A DNA stretch of 64,000 nucleotides from JALYUM01 sp036688685 (GCF_036688685.1 NZ_JAQQPS010000019.1:70994-134993); one strand, 5' to 3'; shown: positions 9,060 through 18,620, counted from the first letter of the stretch. Translations and numbers: made by a program. The notes: a model not told the origin generated them from the letters alone.

Positions 9060-10825
9060 TAATGGTTATGGCGCGGCATGTCGTGCCCCACGTCCCGGTA
9101 CGGCACCGCCAGCTCCAGGCAGGCGCCGGTGTGCAATTGCCCCACCGTGGCGCGATAGATTTCCTGCCACGGCGTCTGGCTGGCCGGCACCGCGGGCGGA
9201 TCGTCGCGCCGGCGCGCCGCGAGTTCGGCGTCCGACAACAGCACGTCACAGCGGCCGGCGTCGAGGTCCACGCGCACCATGTCGCCGGTGCGCAGCAGCG
9301 CCAGGTTGCCGCCGGCCGCGCTTTCGGGCGACGCATTCAAAATCGAGGGGCTGTCCGAGGTGCCGGACTGGCGCCCGTCGCCCAGCGTCGGCAGCGCCAG
9401 GATGCCGCGCCGGATCAGCGCGTCGGGCGGCTGCATGTTGACCACTTCGGCCGAACCGGGCCAGCCAATCGGGCCGGCGCCGCGGATCACCAGCATGGTG
9501 TGCTCGTCGATCCCCAAAGCCGGGTCGTTGATGCGCGCATGGTAGTCGTCGGAACCGTCAAACACCACCACGCGGCATTCAAACCGGTTTTCCGAACCCG
9601 GCTGCGCCAGGTAGCGCGCGCGGAAGGCATCGGAAATGACGCTGGTCTTCATGATGGCGAAATCGAACAGGTTGCCTTGCAGGACCAGGAAGCCGGCCCG
9701 TTCGCGCAGCGGCGCGCCGAACGGCGTGATGACCTCACGGTCGACGCTGTCGCGCCCCGCCAGGTTGGCCGCCATGGTCTGGCCGGTGACCGTGGGCCGC
9801 TCGGCACGCAACAGACCGGCCTGCAGCAGTTCGCACATCACGGCCGGCACGCCGCCGGCGCGGTGAAAGCGCTCGCCCAGGTATTTGCCGGCCGGCTGCA
9901 CGTTCACCAGCAGCGGCACGTCGTAGCCGTAGTCCATCCAGTCGGCCGCCGTGATGGTGACGCCGGCGTGGCGCGCGATGGCCATGATGTGCGGCTGCGC
10001 ATTGCTGGAGCCGCCGATGGCGGTGGTGACGGCGATCGCGTCGAGAAACGCGTCGCGGGTCAGGATGCTGGAGGGCCGCACGTCGGCAATCGCCATGGCG
10101 ACGATGCGGCGCCCGGTTTCATAGGCCATCTGGCCGCGTTCGCGATACGGCGCCGGGATCGCCGAGCAGCCGGTGAGTGACATGCCGAGCGCTTCGGCCA
10201 CCGCGTTCATGGTCGACGCGGTACCCATGGTGTTGCAATGGCCGGCCGATGGCGCCGAGGCGGCGGCGATTTGCAAGAAGGTGGCGTCGTCGATGGCGCC
10301 GGCGGCCAGGCGCCGGCGCGCTTTCCAGATGGCGGTGCCGGAGCCGGCCAGCTCGCCTTCGAACCAGCCGTCGAGCATGGGGCCACCCGACAGCACGATG
10401 GCCGGCAGGTCGACCGTGGCGACCGCCATCAGCTGCGACGGCACCGTCTTGTCGCAGCCGGTGGTGAGCACCACCGCGTCGATCGGATAGCCGTGCAGGA
10501 TTTCGACCAGGCCGAGATAGGCCAGGTTGCGGTCCAGCGCCGCGGTCGGGCGGCGGCAATTCTCGAAAATCGGGTGCAGCGGGAACACCATCGGGATGCC
10601 GCCGGCGTCGCGGATGCCGTCGCGCACGCGCTGCTCCAGTTCGAGGTGGATGCGGTTGCACGGCGCAATGTCGCTGCCGCTTTGCGCAATGCCGATAATC
10701 GGCCGGCCCGAACGCAGTTCGTCCGGCGTGATCCCGTAGTTCATGAAGCGCTCGAGGTAGAGCGCGGTCATGTCGATGCGGTCCGGGTTGTCGAACCAGT
10801 CCTGCGAACGGAAGCGCCGTGTCAT
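9059..10825 (-). CDS. xylD: D-xylonate dehydratase (IlvD/Edd family)
   Basis: 588 residues, the length of Caulobacter XylD. It converts D-xylonate to 2-keto-3-deoxy-D-xylonate in the cytosol. The three cysteines expected to hold the iron-sulfur cluster are visible in SDIAPCNRIH, TTGCDKTVP and AGHCNTMGTA, and the family signatures PTLGDGRQSGTSDSPS and RGAGPIGWPGSAEV are intact. The opening (RRFRSQDWFDNPDRIDM) and the end (PRHNH) closely resemble the characterised Caulobacter protein as I recall it. The ATG at 10825 overlaps the xylC stop as ATGA, which fixes the start. An in-frame extension upstream is only open frame inside xylC. Confidence 0.93.
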   Translation of the reverse strand: MTRRFRSQDWFDNPDRIDMTALYLERFMNYGITPDELRSGRPIIGIAQSGSDIAPCNRIHLELEQRVRDGIRDAGGIPMVFPLHPIFENCRRPTAALDRNLAYLGLVEILHGYPIDAVVLTTGCDKTVPSQLMAVATVDLPAIVLSGGPMLDGWFEGELAGSGTAIWKARRRLAAGAIDDATFLQIAAASAPSAGHCNTMGTASTMNAVAEALGMSLTGCSAIPAPYRERGQMAYETGRRIVAMAIADVRPSSILTRDAFLDAIAVTTAIGGSSNAQPHIMAIARHAGVTITAADWMDYGYDVPLLVNVQPAGKYLGERFHRAGGVPAVMCELLQAGLLRAERPTVTGQTMAANLAGRDSVDREVITPFGAPLRERAGFLVLQGNLFDFAIMKTSVISDAFRARYLAQPGSENRFECRVVVFDGSDDYHARINDPALGIDEHTMLVIRGAGPIGWPGSAEVVNMQPPDALIRRGILALPTLGDGRQSGTSDSPSILNASPESAAGGNLALLRTGDMVRVDLDAGRCDVLLSDAELAARRRDDPPAVPASQTPWQEIYRATVGQLHTGACLELAVPYRDVGHDMPRHNH

Positions 10826-11700
10826 GCCGAGCCCTCCACCCGCATGGACTGCTGAGGCAAGCCCGGCGTCGTCACGCGGAAGGTGAACAGGCCGCCGGCC
10901 AGCGGTTGCGCGGCCAGCGCCGCCTCGTTCAGGCCCTTGCGCGCGGTCGTGACGTACACGGTGCGCAGATCGACGCCGCCGAAGGCCAGCTTGGTGATGT
11001 TCGCGCATGGGAAGCGCACTTCGCCGATTTTCTGGCCGTCCGGCGCGTAGCGGTCGATGCGCCAGCCGCCGAAGGTGGCGACCCACAGGCAGCCCTCAAC
11101 ATCGACTGCCATGCCGTCCGGATGGCCGCCGCCGGCCAGCGCCACGAACACGCGCTTGTTGTTCAGGCTGCCGTCGTCCGCCAGGTCGAAGGCATAAATG
11201 CGTTTTTCCAGCGTGTCGGTGTGGTACAGCGTGCGCCCGTCCGGGCTGATGGCAGGTCCATTCGTGATCACGTAGCCGCTGTCGACGCTGGCCAGGTCGC
11301 CGTCGTAGCGGTACAGCACCCCGGTGGGCGCCGTCTCGGCGTCATCCATCGAGCCGAACCACAGGCGCCCGGCCGTATCGACGTGGCCGTCATTAAAACG
11401 GTTGCCCGGCAGGCCGTCCTCCACCAGCAGCAGCGCCGTAAAGGCGCCAGCGGCAGGGTCGAAACGGTACAAGCCGTCTTCGAGGCCGCACAGGTAGCCG
11501 CCGCCGCGCACCGGGAAGATGAAACTCACCTGCGAAGGGGCGTCCCAGCTGCGCTGCTCGCTGCCGTCGGCCGCACAGCGGTGGATGCGGCGGCCCTTGA
11601 TGTCGACGAACCAGACGCAGTCGCCGAGCGCGTCCCACAAGACGCCTTCGCCGAGCGTGGCGCGCACGTCCCAGAGGCAAATCGGTTCGGTTGTACTCAT
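10822..11700 (-). CDS. xylC: Xylonolactonase (SMP-30/gluconolactonase family)
   Basis: 292 residues forming a six-bladed propeller of the SMP-30 family. It opens the lactone made by XylB to give D-xylonate. Metal-site segments are visible: the N-terminal Glu in ATLGEGVLWD, RFNDGHVDTAGRLWFGSMD, VITNGPAISPDGRTLYHTDT and HPDGMAVDVEGCLWVA. The start at 11700 overlaps the xylB stop (ATGA), and the end overlaps xylD in the same way, so the three enzyme genes are translationally coupled. The match to Caulobacter XylC runs through the protein. Confidence 0.9.
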   Translation of the reverse strand: MSTTEPICLWDVRATLGEGVLWDALGDCVWFVDIKGRRIHRCAADGSEQRSWDAPSQVSFIFPVRGGGYLCGLEDGLYRFDPAAGAFTALLLVEDGLPGNRFNDGHVDTAGRLWFGSMDDAETAPTGVLYRYDGDLASVDSGYVITNGPAISPDGRTLYHTDTLEKRIYAFDLADDGSLNNKRVFVALAGGGHPDGMAVDVEGCLWVATFGGWRIDRYAPDGQKIGEVRFPCANITKLAFGGVDLRTVYVTTARKGLNEAALAAQPLAGGLFTFRVTTPGLPQQSMRVEGSA

Positions 11701-12485
11701 GCGCCGTACCAGCCGCAGTCGACGAAGTATTCGCGCCCGCTGCAATGGCGCGCATTGCTTGATGCCAGGAACAGCGCCAGCGCAGCCACGTCGCTCATCT
11801 CGACGCGCTCCGGCAGGCACTGGCCGGCCAGGATGCGCGCTTCTTCCTCCGGCGTGTGCCACAGCGCCTGCTGGCGCGGGGTTTTCACGGCGCCCGGCAC
11901 GACGGTGTTGACGCGAATGTTGTACTGGCCAAGGTCGCGCGCAAGGCCGCGGCTCATGCCTTCGATGGCGGCCTTGGCGGTCATGTACAGCGCCAGCCGC
12001 GACTGCGCCAGGTGCCAGGAAATCGAGCCGAAGTTCAGGATCACGCCGCCGCCCTGCGCCTGCATGCCACGCACCACTGCCTGGGCGCAAAAGAACTGGT
12101 GGCGCAGGTTGACCGCCATCCGGTTCTCATAATACGCGGCGGTGACGTCGGCGATGTCGTGGCGGTCGTCGTTGGCCGCGTTGTTGAGCAGAATGTCGAT
12201 CGGGCCGTCGGCGCTGATTGCGGCGAAGGTCGCTGCCAGCGCGTCGAGGTCGGTCAGGTCACAGCGGACGAATTTTGGCGCCTGGCGCGCGTCTTGCAGC
12301 GCCACCTCGAGCGCGCGCGCGCTGGCCTCGGCGATGTCGAGGAAATACACCTGCGCGCCCTGGCCGGCGAAGGCGGTGACCAGCTCGCTGCCGATGCCGC
12401 TGCCGCCGCCGGTGATGACCACGCGCTTGCCGGCGAGGTCGGGATAGGTCGCGTAGACCATCGGTGCTGCAATTTTGTCAGACAT
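11697..12485 (-). CDS. xylB: NAD-dependent D-xylose dehydrogenase (SDR)
   Basis: 262-residue short-chain dehydrogenase that oxidises D-xylose to xylonolactone, the first Weimberg step. It has the cofactor loop TGGGSGIG, an acidic residue after beta-2 (FLDIAE) favouring NAD, NNAANDDRHDI, the catalytic Ser in NFGSISWHL and Tyr-x3-Lys in YMTAKAA. The NDDRH and GSISWHL segments are characteristic of Caulobacter XylB. Start at 12485, 10 bases after the xylX stop. In Caulobacter xylA sits between xylX and xylB; here there is no room for it. Confidence 0.9.
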   Translation of the reverse strand: MSDKIAAPMVYATYPDLAGKRVVITGGGSGIGSELVTAFAGQGAQVYFLDIAEASARALEVALQDARQAPKFVRCDLTDLDALAATFAAISADGPIDILLNNAANDDRHDIADVTAAYYENRMAVNLRHQFFCAQAVVRGMQAQGGGVILNFGSISWHLAQSRLALYMTAKAAIEGMSRGLARDLGQYNIRVNTVVPGAVKTPRQQALWHTPEEEARILAGQCLPERVEMSDVAALALFLASSNARHCSGREYFVDCGWYGA

Positions 12486-12495
12486 GGGGGTGATC

Positions 12496-13656
12496 CTATT
12501 CGGTGGTGGCAAGCAAACCGCGTTGCGCCAGGTTGTGATACAGCGCCCGCACGCCGAAGGTCCACGGGGTAATCGTGTCGCAGCGCTGCACGGTATTGAC
12601 CAGCATGCCGAGCGACGGCGTCGCGATGCTGACGCGGTCGCCGAGGTGATGGGTAAAGCCGGCGCCGACCGCGTCGCGGTCTTCGATGGGCGAGAACATG
12701 GTGCCGAGAAACAGCATGAAACCGTCCGGATACTGGTGGTGGGCGCCGCAGGCCTGCGCCACCAGTTCCAGCGGGTCGCGGCTGATTTCGCGCATGCGGC
12801 TCGAACCGCGCAGCGTGAAGCCGTCATCCACGCCCTCGATCAACATGTGCAGTTCGGCGCCGCGCAAGGTGTCGAGCGTAAAGGCGTTGTCGAACAGGCG
12901 CACGAACGGGCCGATGGCGCAGGAGCCGTTGTTGTCCTTGGCCTTGCCCAGCAGGAGCGCGCTGCGCCCCTCGATGTCGCGCAGGTTGACGTCGTTGCCG
13001 AGCGTCGCGCCGACCACCTCGCAGCGACTGTTCACGGCCAGGACAATTTCCGGTTCCGGGTTGTTCCAGGCCGACGAAGCCAGCACCCCGACCGCAGCGC
13101 CGTGGCCGAGCGCCGACATCGGCTGCGACTTGGTAAATACTTCGGCGTCCGGCCCGATGCCCACTTCCATGTACTGCGACCACAGGCCGCGCTTGACCAG
13201 GTCGGCTTTCAGGCGCACCGCCGCGTCGGAGCCGGGGCGCATGGCGGCCAGGTTGGTGCCGATACTGTCCTGCATCTGCTGGCGCAGCGCGTTGGCGCGG
13301 GCCGGGTCACCCTTGGCCTGCTCCTCGATGACGCGCTCGAGCAGGCTGACGGCGAAGGTTACGCCGCAGGCCTTGATGGCTTGCAGGTCGCAGGGGGCAA
13401 GCAGCGCGCGGCCGTCGGCGATTTCCGCGTCGCCGATCACTTCGCCCGGCGCGTGGCGCACCAGCTCGAGCAAATCGCGCCGTTCGAACAGGCCGGACAT
13501 GGTGGGGGCGTGGCGCGTGATGTCGACCAGCTGGCCGCTGCGCACTGTCACGATGGCGGGACCGGCGCCAGGGCCGTCGCGCCAGATGCGGCCGACCAGC
13601 GTGGCGTCGGCCACGTCGGCAGGCAGCATCGTCTTGGGTATGCTGTTGTTGGTCAT
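12496..13656 (-). CDS. xylX: 2-keto-3-deoxy-D-xylonate dehydratase (FAH family)
   Basis: 386 residues, first gene of the xyl operon. FAH-fold enzyme that dehydrates 2-keto-3-deoxy-xylonate to alpha-ketoglutarate semialdehyde. Visible family segments are KACGVTFAVSLLERVIEE, metal-site WNNPEPEIVLAV, GNDVNLRDIEGRSALLLGKA and HHQYPDGFMLFLGTMF. Similarity to Caulobacter XylX runs end to end. The ATG at 13656 has GGAGA nine bases upstream; a further in-frame ATG at 13674 has none. The promoter should lie in the 140-base gap to lacI, where an inverted repeat sits. Confidence 0.9.
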   Translation of the reverse strand: MTNNSIPKTMLPADVADATLVGRIWRDGPGAGPAIVTVRSGQLVDITRHAPTMSGLFERRDLLELVRHAPGEVIGDAEIADGRALLAPCDLQAIKACGVTFAVSLLERVIEEQAKGDPARANALRQQMQDSIGTNLAAMRPGSDAAVRLKADLVKRGLWSQYMEVGIGPDAEVFTKSQPMSALGHGAAVGVLASSAWNNPEPEIVLAVNSRCEVVGATLGNDVNLRDIEGRSALLLGKAKDNNGSCAIGPFVRLFDNAFTLDTLRGAELHMLIEGVDDGFTLRGSSRMREISRDPLELVAQACGAHHQYPDGFMLFLGTMFSPIEDRDAVGAGFTHHLGDRVSIATPSLGMLVNTVQRCDTITPWTFGVRALYHNLAQRGLLATTE

Positions 13657-13745
13657 CGGCTGCGGTCTCCACACTGCACGAAATCGTCAGGCTGCTCCGG
13701 GCGGCTTGGACAGCCGGGCGGATGCGCCCTCTTCTATATATATGC

Positions 13746-13785
13746 TGCGGTACATGAAGCGCTTTGGCGCTGGAATGTTACCGCA
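13746..13785. promoter_or_regulatory. Candidate operator of the xyl operon
   Basis: Inverted half-sites TGCGGTACA (13746-13754) and TGTTACCGCA (13776-13785) flank AAGCGCTT (13757-13764), an even palindrome with the central CG step usual for LacI-family operators. A TATATA run at 13736-13741 could be the -10 for xylX on the minus strand. The neighbouring LacI protein is the obvious ligand. Assignment is by pattern and position only. Confidence 0.5.
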
Positions 13786-13796
13786 ACCACTGCAGT

Positions 13797-14915
13797 CTAC
13801 GCGCAGCGATTACCCATTGTCAACGACATATCACTACCTTGTTTTTTGGCAAGCCGCGGCGCGCCATCCGACTCGCGTCGCACCAGTTCGAAGGCCATGG
13901 TGACCTGCGCCGGATCGCCGGCACAGCCGTCGCGCAGCGCGCGCACCTGGCGCACCAGCGCCTGCACGGCTTCGCGCGCCATGCCGGCAATGGGCTGGCG
14001 CACGGTGGTCAGTTCGGGCCAGATCGTGGTGGCCAGGGCGGAATCGTCGAAGCCGGTGACGGTCAGGTCGCCCGGCACATCGAGGCCGAGGCGCTGGGCC
14101 ACCGCCACGGTGGCGGCGGCCATGTCGTCGTTGCTGGCGAAGATCGCAGTCGGACGCTCGGCCAGCGCCAGCAGCTGGGCGGCGGCGGCAAGGCCGGAAC
14201 GGTAGGTGAACATCCCCGGCACCACCAGCTCTGCTGCGGCATCGACGCCCTTCTCTGCCAGCGCGGCGCGATAGCCCTGCAGGCGGCGCGCGCTGGCCGT
14301 CTGGTTGGGATGGCCGGCGATGAAACCGATGCGCCGGTGGCCGAGCTCGACGAGGTGGCAGGTCATCCGGCGCGCCGCTTCATGGTCGTCGATGCCGACC
14401 GCGCCCAGGCGCGCATCCGGGGCGCCGCATGCCACCACCACGGCCGGCACGCCGGCCTTGACGATGCAGTCGATCAGGGCGCGGCTGTCGCACAAGGGCG
14501 GCGGCAGGATGATGCCGTCGAGGCCATTCTCGATCAGGCGCTGCGCATGCGCCGCTTCCTGTTCGCCAGGCTCGCATTTTTCCACGAACAGCTGGACGTT
14601 GTTGCGCCCCGACTGGCCCAGCAGGCCGACCAGGAACTCGCCCAGGTAAGCGGCACTCGGATTGCTGTACAGGAAGCCGACGCGGATCGGTTTGGCGCCG
14701 GCCAGGTTGCGCGCTTCCTGGTTCGGCGTGTAGCGCAGTGTGGCGATCGCCGCTGCCACCTTCTGGCGCGTGCTTTCCCGCACCAGGCCGGTGCCATTCA
14801 TGACGCGCGAGACGGTCATCGCCGACACGGCGGCGAGTCTGGCCACATCGGCCATGGTGGCCTGCACCGGGCGCGCCGCGTGTTGCTGTACAGCGTCAGC
14901 CTTGGGTTTGTTCAT
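13797..14915 (-). CDS. LacI-family transcriptional regulator of the xyl operon
   Basis: 372 residues from the ATG at 14915 (AGGA upstream); an upstream ATG at 14963 would add an unrelated basic stretch. The N-terminal helix-turn-helix is clear (TMADVARLAAVSAMTVSRVM, then LRYTPNQEARNLAG), followed by a periplasmic-binding-protein-like sensor domain (GFDDSALATTIWPELTTVRQP). It is encoded just upstream of xylX on the same strand, so it probably represses the xyl operon and responds to xylose or a pathway intermediate. The effector is not predictable. Confidence 0.88.
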   Translation of the reverse strand: MNKPKADAVQQHAARPVQATMADVARLAAVSAMTVSRVMNGTGLVRESTRQKVAAAIATLRYTPNQEARNLAGAKPIRVGFLYSNPSAAYLGEFLVGLLGQSGRNNVQLFVEKCEPGEQEAAHAQRLIENGLDGIILPPPLCDSRALIDCIVKAGVPAVVVACGAPDARLGAVGIDDHEAARRMTCHLVELGHRRIGFIAGHPNQTASARRLQGYRAALAEKGVDAAAELVVPGMFTYRSGLAAAAQLLALAERPTAIFASNDDMAAATVAVAQRLGLDVPGDLTVTGFDDSALATTIWPELTTVRQPIAGMAREAVQALVRQVRALRDGCAGDPAQVTMAFELVRRESDGAPRLAKKQGSDMSLTMGNRCA

Positions 14916-15111
14916 CTGGCGAAAAATCCTGTCTGGCGCGATGTATATACGCAATCTTAGCATGGGGATCGCCCCAGGATCACGGCATTGCCGCGTTCAG
15001 ATTTGCACCGGCCAGCAGTGGGAAGGCGGCCCGTGATGCCGCGTCGATACTTCGATGCCACACAGTTAGACAATTGGTGACATTTACGATGTATGCAGTT
15101 AAGGTATATCA

Positions 15112-18100
15112 ATGGACAACACGAATCAATCCCGCTTTCGTCGTTCAAAGTTGAACGAGTGGCTGCTCTTGTGCGTCGCTTTCGTGGTGTTCGGCGCGAC
15201 GCTGGCGGGCTGGTATTCGGTGGAAAGCGCGCGGGTGATCGCGGCGGAAAATGAACGCCTCGGTGCGCTCTCGAAAATCCTGGTCAAGGACGTCGCCGTG
15301 AACCTGGTGGTCGTGAACAATGCCCTGGCCGGCGTCGTGCGCGACCGTCTCGGCGGCGCCAGCGCAAACGACATGGCCGCCGTCACCCAGCGCCTGCGCG
15401 CGCTGGTTGAAGCCATGCCGGGCGTGCGCGGCTTGCTCGTCCTCGATGCAAACGGCAAGGTCATCGCTGCCGTACCGGACGACCTGATAGGCCGCAACTT
15501 TGCCGGGCGCCCCTACTTCACCGCGCCGAAGCAAGGCGGCGACGCCACAAAACTGTACCTGGCGCCGCCGTTTCGCTCGATCCGGGGCGACATCGTGATG
15601 AGCGCCACCCGCACGATTCCCGGCCCGGGTCCCTTCCGCGGCGTCGTCAGCGCCGTGCTCGACCCGGGCTATTTTTCCAGCATCCTGAACACGGCGCTGT
15701 ACGCATCGGACCTGCGCGCCGCCATCGTCTACCATGGCGGCGCCGCGTTTGTCGATGTCGGCGCGCGCCCGCTCAGCCCTGGCGCGGGCGAACAGCTGCG
15801 CGCGGATGGCGCCATCGTGCCGGCCAGCCTGCGCGCCGACAGTACCATCGCCCTGACGCTGCGGCGCGACCGGGCGCTGACGCTGGCGCCACTGAACCGT
15901 CAGGCCCAGGCGTTTGGGGCCGTGGCCGCCATGCTGGTACTGGTCAGCGCCGCCACATTGGCATGGTCGCAGCGACGCCGCCGCGGCTTGCTCGCATTCG
16001 AGCAGGAGCACAAGCGCGAGCTGGCCCGGGCCGAGGCCATCAGCGCCAGCGAGGCGCGCTTTCGCACCCTGATCGAAGAAGCGCCGGTCGCCGTCGCCAT
16101 GGCCCGCCGCGGCCGCTTCATCTACACCAACCGGCGCTACAACCTGTTGCATGGCTATGCGCCCGAGGACGACCTGACCAGCCTGCCATGGCGCGCCATG
16201 ATCGCGCCCAGTTCGCTGCATGCACTGGCCGAGCAGCAGGCTTGCCTCGATGTCGATGGCGCCGCCGAACAGCGCTTCGAGGCGATCGCCCTGGGCAAGG
16301 GCAATGCCCTGATTCCTGTGCTCAAGGCCACCACCCGCGTCACGCTCAGCGACGGCCCGGCCACACTGATCTTCGTGCAGGACATCACCGCCCAAAAGAC
16401 CGCGGAGAGCAATCTGCTCGAAGCGCGCGACGCCGCACAGGCGGCCAATCGCAGCAAGGCCGAGTTCCTGGCGAATATGAGCCACGAAATCCGCACCCCG
16501 CTCAACGCGATCCTGGGCATGGCTTATCTGCTCGAGCGCGCCAACCACGACGCCGCGGCGGCGTCAATGCTGCAAAAAATCCGCATTGCCGGCCGATCGC
16601 TGCTGGGTATCATCAACGATATCCTCGACGTCTCCAAGATCGAAGCGGGCGCCATGGTGCTCGAGCGCAGCTGGTTCCCGCTGCAGGACGTCATCGATAC
16701 GGTGGCCGCCACCATGGGGGTGGCGGCCGGCGACAAGCCGATCGCGCTGCTGGTCCAGCCGCTGCCGCCATTGGCAGCCATGGCGCTGGGCGACGCCCTG
16801 CGGCTCGAACAATTGCTGGTGAACCTGACCAGCAACGCCATCAAGTTCACCGACAGCGGACAGGTGGTGTTGACGGTCGAGGCCGAGTCGCTGCCAGACG
16901 GCCATGCTGAACTGGTGTTCAGCGTCACCGATACCGGCATCGGCATCGCGCCGGACCAGCAGGAGAGCATCTTTTCATCCTTCATCCAGGCCGACAGTTC
17001 GACCACGCGCCGCTACGGCGGCTCCGGCCTGGGGTTGACCATCTGCAAACAGATCGTCTCTCTGATGGGCGGGCGCATCGGCGTGCGCAGCGCGCCCGGT
17101 GCCGGCAGCACGTTCTGGTTCGCCCTGACACTGCCGGTGCGGCCTGCCGCCGCCAGCAGTTCCTCGCCCGAAATGGTCGACCTCGCTGTCCTGATTGCGG
17201 CGGCGCCGGGTCCCGGCCAGGCGGTGCTGGCCGATACCGCGCGCGCGCTCGGCTGGCAGGTGCGCAGCGTCGCCGCCGGCGAAGAGGTGCTGGCCGAAGT
17301 ATTGCGGCCGCGCCGTGGCAGTCCGGTCGGCGTGGTCGTCCTCGACTGGCAACTCGGCGCGGATGGCTGCCTGGCGGCAGCCCGGGCCCTGCGCGCCGAC
17401 GCCGCCGCACGGGGTTGCGGCATCGTCATCGTGATCAGTACCTGCCAGGCCGCGGCCTTCGAGAACCATCTGGCGCGCCCGCTTGCCGACGCGCTGCTGA
17501 CCACGCCGGTGACCGCCTCGACGCTGTACAACGCCGTGATCGAAGCGAAACGCAAGCGTGCGGCCAACGGCGCTGCGCCCGATGTACGCCCGGCAGGCGC
17601 GCAGGCGCTGGCGGGGGTGCGCTTGCTGGTGGTCGACGACAGCGGCATCAACCGCGATGTCGCGGCCAGCATCCTGGCCGAGGAAGGTGCCGAGGTCGTG
17701 CTGGCCGAAAATGGTCGCATCGCGGTCGACTGGCTGGTGCGCCACCCGCACGCGGTCGACCTGGTGCTGATGGATGTGCAGATGCCGGTCATGGATGGTA
17801 TCGAGGCAACCCGCGTCCTGCGCGGCATGGCGCAGTTCGCCGATTTGCCGATCGTTGCCCTGACCGCCGGCGCGTTCAGCGCGCACCAGGATGCCGCCCG
17901 CAACGCCGGCATGAGCCATTTCGTCGCCAAGCCCTTCGATATCCCGCTGACGATCGCGCTGATCCGGCGCCTGGCCGGCGTCAATGAAGGCGCCGCGGCG
18001 CAACCTGCCTTGCCGGCACACGAACAGGAACAGGGGCGCGCCGTCCTCGACGCGCGGCTCGGCCTGCGGATCTGGGGGACGCACGACAAATACCAGCGCT

Positions 18101-18618
18101 ATCTGCGCAAATTCGGCGCAGCCTACGGCGACGTGGTCGCGCACCTGCGGCGCGACCTGGCCAGCGGCGACTCCGCGGCCGTGATCGCCCTGAGCCACAA
18201 GCTGGCCGGGGCCGCCGCCAACGTGGCACTGCCAGCGGTGAGCGCGCTGGCGCGGCGCCTCGAGTCCGCCATGGCCGACCCGGGCGCCGGCGCCGCCTTG
18301 CTCGGTGAACTGGAGGTGGCGCTGGGCGCCGCCCTCGATGCGCTGGCCAGTTTTGCGCCGCCGATGGCACTGGAGCCGGTGCCGGGATTCACCCTGGCGC
18401 CGGGCGCCGCGCTCGCGCCCCTGCTCGAACGCATGCAGGCCGCCCTCGAGGAAGGCATGCCCGAACCGGCCCTCGCCGCGCTGGCCGACCTGGCGCCGCT
18501 GGTGCCGACCGCACTGCTGGCGCCGATTGCGGTCTGCATCGACGATTTCGATTGGCCCGGCGCTGCGCGCCATACCGCGGCGCTGGCCAGCGCTCATCCC
18601 ACTTCTTTCGCTAGCTGA
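15112..18618 (+). CDS. Hybrid sensor histidine kinase with PAS, two receiver-like domains and Hpt
   Basis: 1168 residues. Membrane segments at about 17-35 and 265-285 enclose a periplasmic dCache-like sensor. A PAS domain follows (310-430), then HisKA with the phospho-acceptor H458 (NMSHEIRTPLN), HATPase (NAIKFT, DTGIGI, GGSGLGL), a receiver-like domain (690-810), a true receiver with D888 (LMDVQMPVMDG) and a C-terminal Hpt with H1029 (SHKLAGAAANV). The first receiver keeps an Asp (VVLDWQL) but lacks the N-terminal acidic pair and the conserved Lys, so it is probably inactive. The full relay H-D-H sits in one chain. The HD-GYP response regulator starts three bases downstream and may be the output. 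Confidence 0.9.
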   Translation: MDNTNQSRFRRSKLNEWLLLCVAFVVFGATLAGWYSVESARVIAAENERLGALSKILVKDVAVNLVVVNNALAGVVRDRLGGASANDMAAVTQRLRALVEAMPGVRGLLVLDANGKVIAAVPDDLIGRNFAGRPYFTAPKQGGDATKLYLAPPFRSIRGDIVMSATRTIPGPGPFRGVVSAVLDPGYFSSILNTALYASDLRAAIVYHGGAAFVDVGARPLSPGAGEQLRADGAIVPASLRADSTIALTLRRDRALTLAPLNRQAQAFGAVAAMLVLVSAATLAWSQRRRRGLLAFEQEHKRELARAEAISASEARFRTLIEEAPVAVAMARRGRFIYTNRRYNLLHGYAPEDDLTSLPWRAMIAPSSLHALAEQQACLDVDGAAEQRFEAIALGKGNALIPVLKATTRVTLSDGPATLIFVQDITAQKTAESNLLEARDAAQAANRSKAEFLANMSHEIRTPLNAILGMAYLLERANHDAAAASMLQKIRIAGRSLLGIINDILDVSKIEAGAMVLERSWFPLQDVIDTVAATMGVAAGDKPIALLVQPLPPLAAMALGDALRLEQLLVNLTSNAIKFTDSGQVVLTVEAESLPDGHAELVFSVTDTGIGIAPDQQESIFSSFIQADSSTTRRYGGSGLGLTICKQIVSLMGGRIGVRSAPGAGSTFWFALTLPVRPAAASSSSPEMVDLAVLIAAAPGPGQAVLADTARALGWQVRSVAAGEEVLAEVLRPRRGSPVGVVVLDWQLGADGCLAAARALRADAAARGCGIVIVISTCQAAAFENHLARPLADALLTTPVTASTLYNAVIEAKRKRAANGAAPDVRPAGAQALAGVRLLVVDDSGINRDVAASILAEEGAEVVLAENGRIAVDWLVRHPHAVDLVLMDVQMPVMDGIEATRVLRGMAQFADLPIVALTAGAFSAHQDAARNAGMSHFVAKPFDIPLTIALIRRLAGVNEGAAAQPALPAHEQEQGRAVLDARLGLRIWGTHDKYQRYLRKFGAAYGDVVAHLRRDLASGDSAAVIALSHKLAGAAANVALPAVSALARRLESAMADPGAGAALLGELEVALGAALDALASFAPPMALEPVPGFTLAPGAALAPLLERMQAALEEGMPEPALAALADLAPLVPTALLAPIAVCIDDFDWPGAARHTAALASAHPTSFAS

Positions 18619-18620
18619 CC

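Noticed and set aside
12475..14205. Long plus-strand frame opposite xylX and lacI
   Set aside because: Shadow of two clear minus-strand genes. It also crosses their promoter region, which a real gene would not be expected to do.
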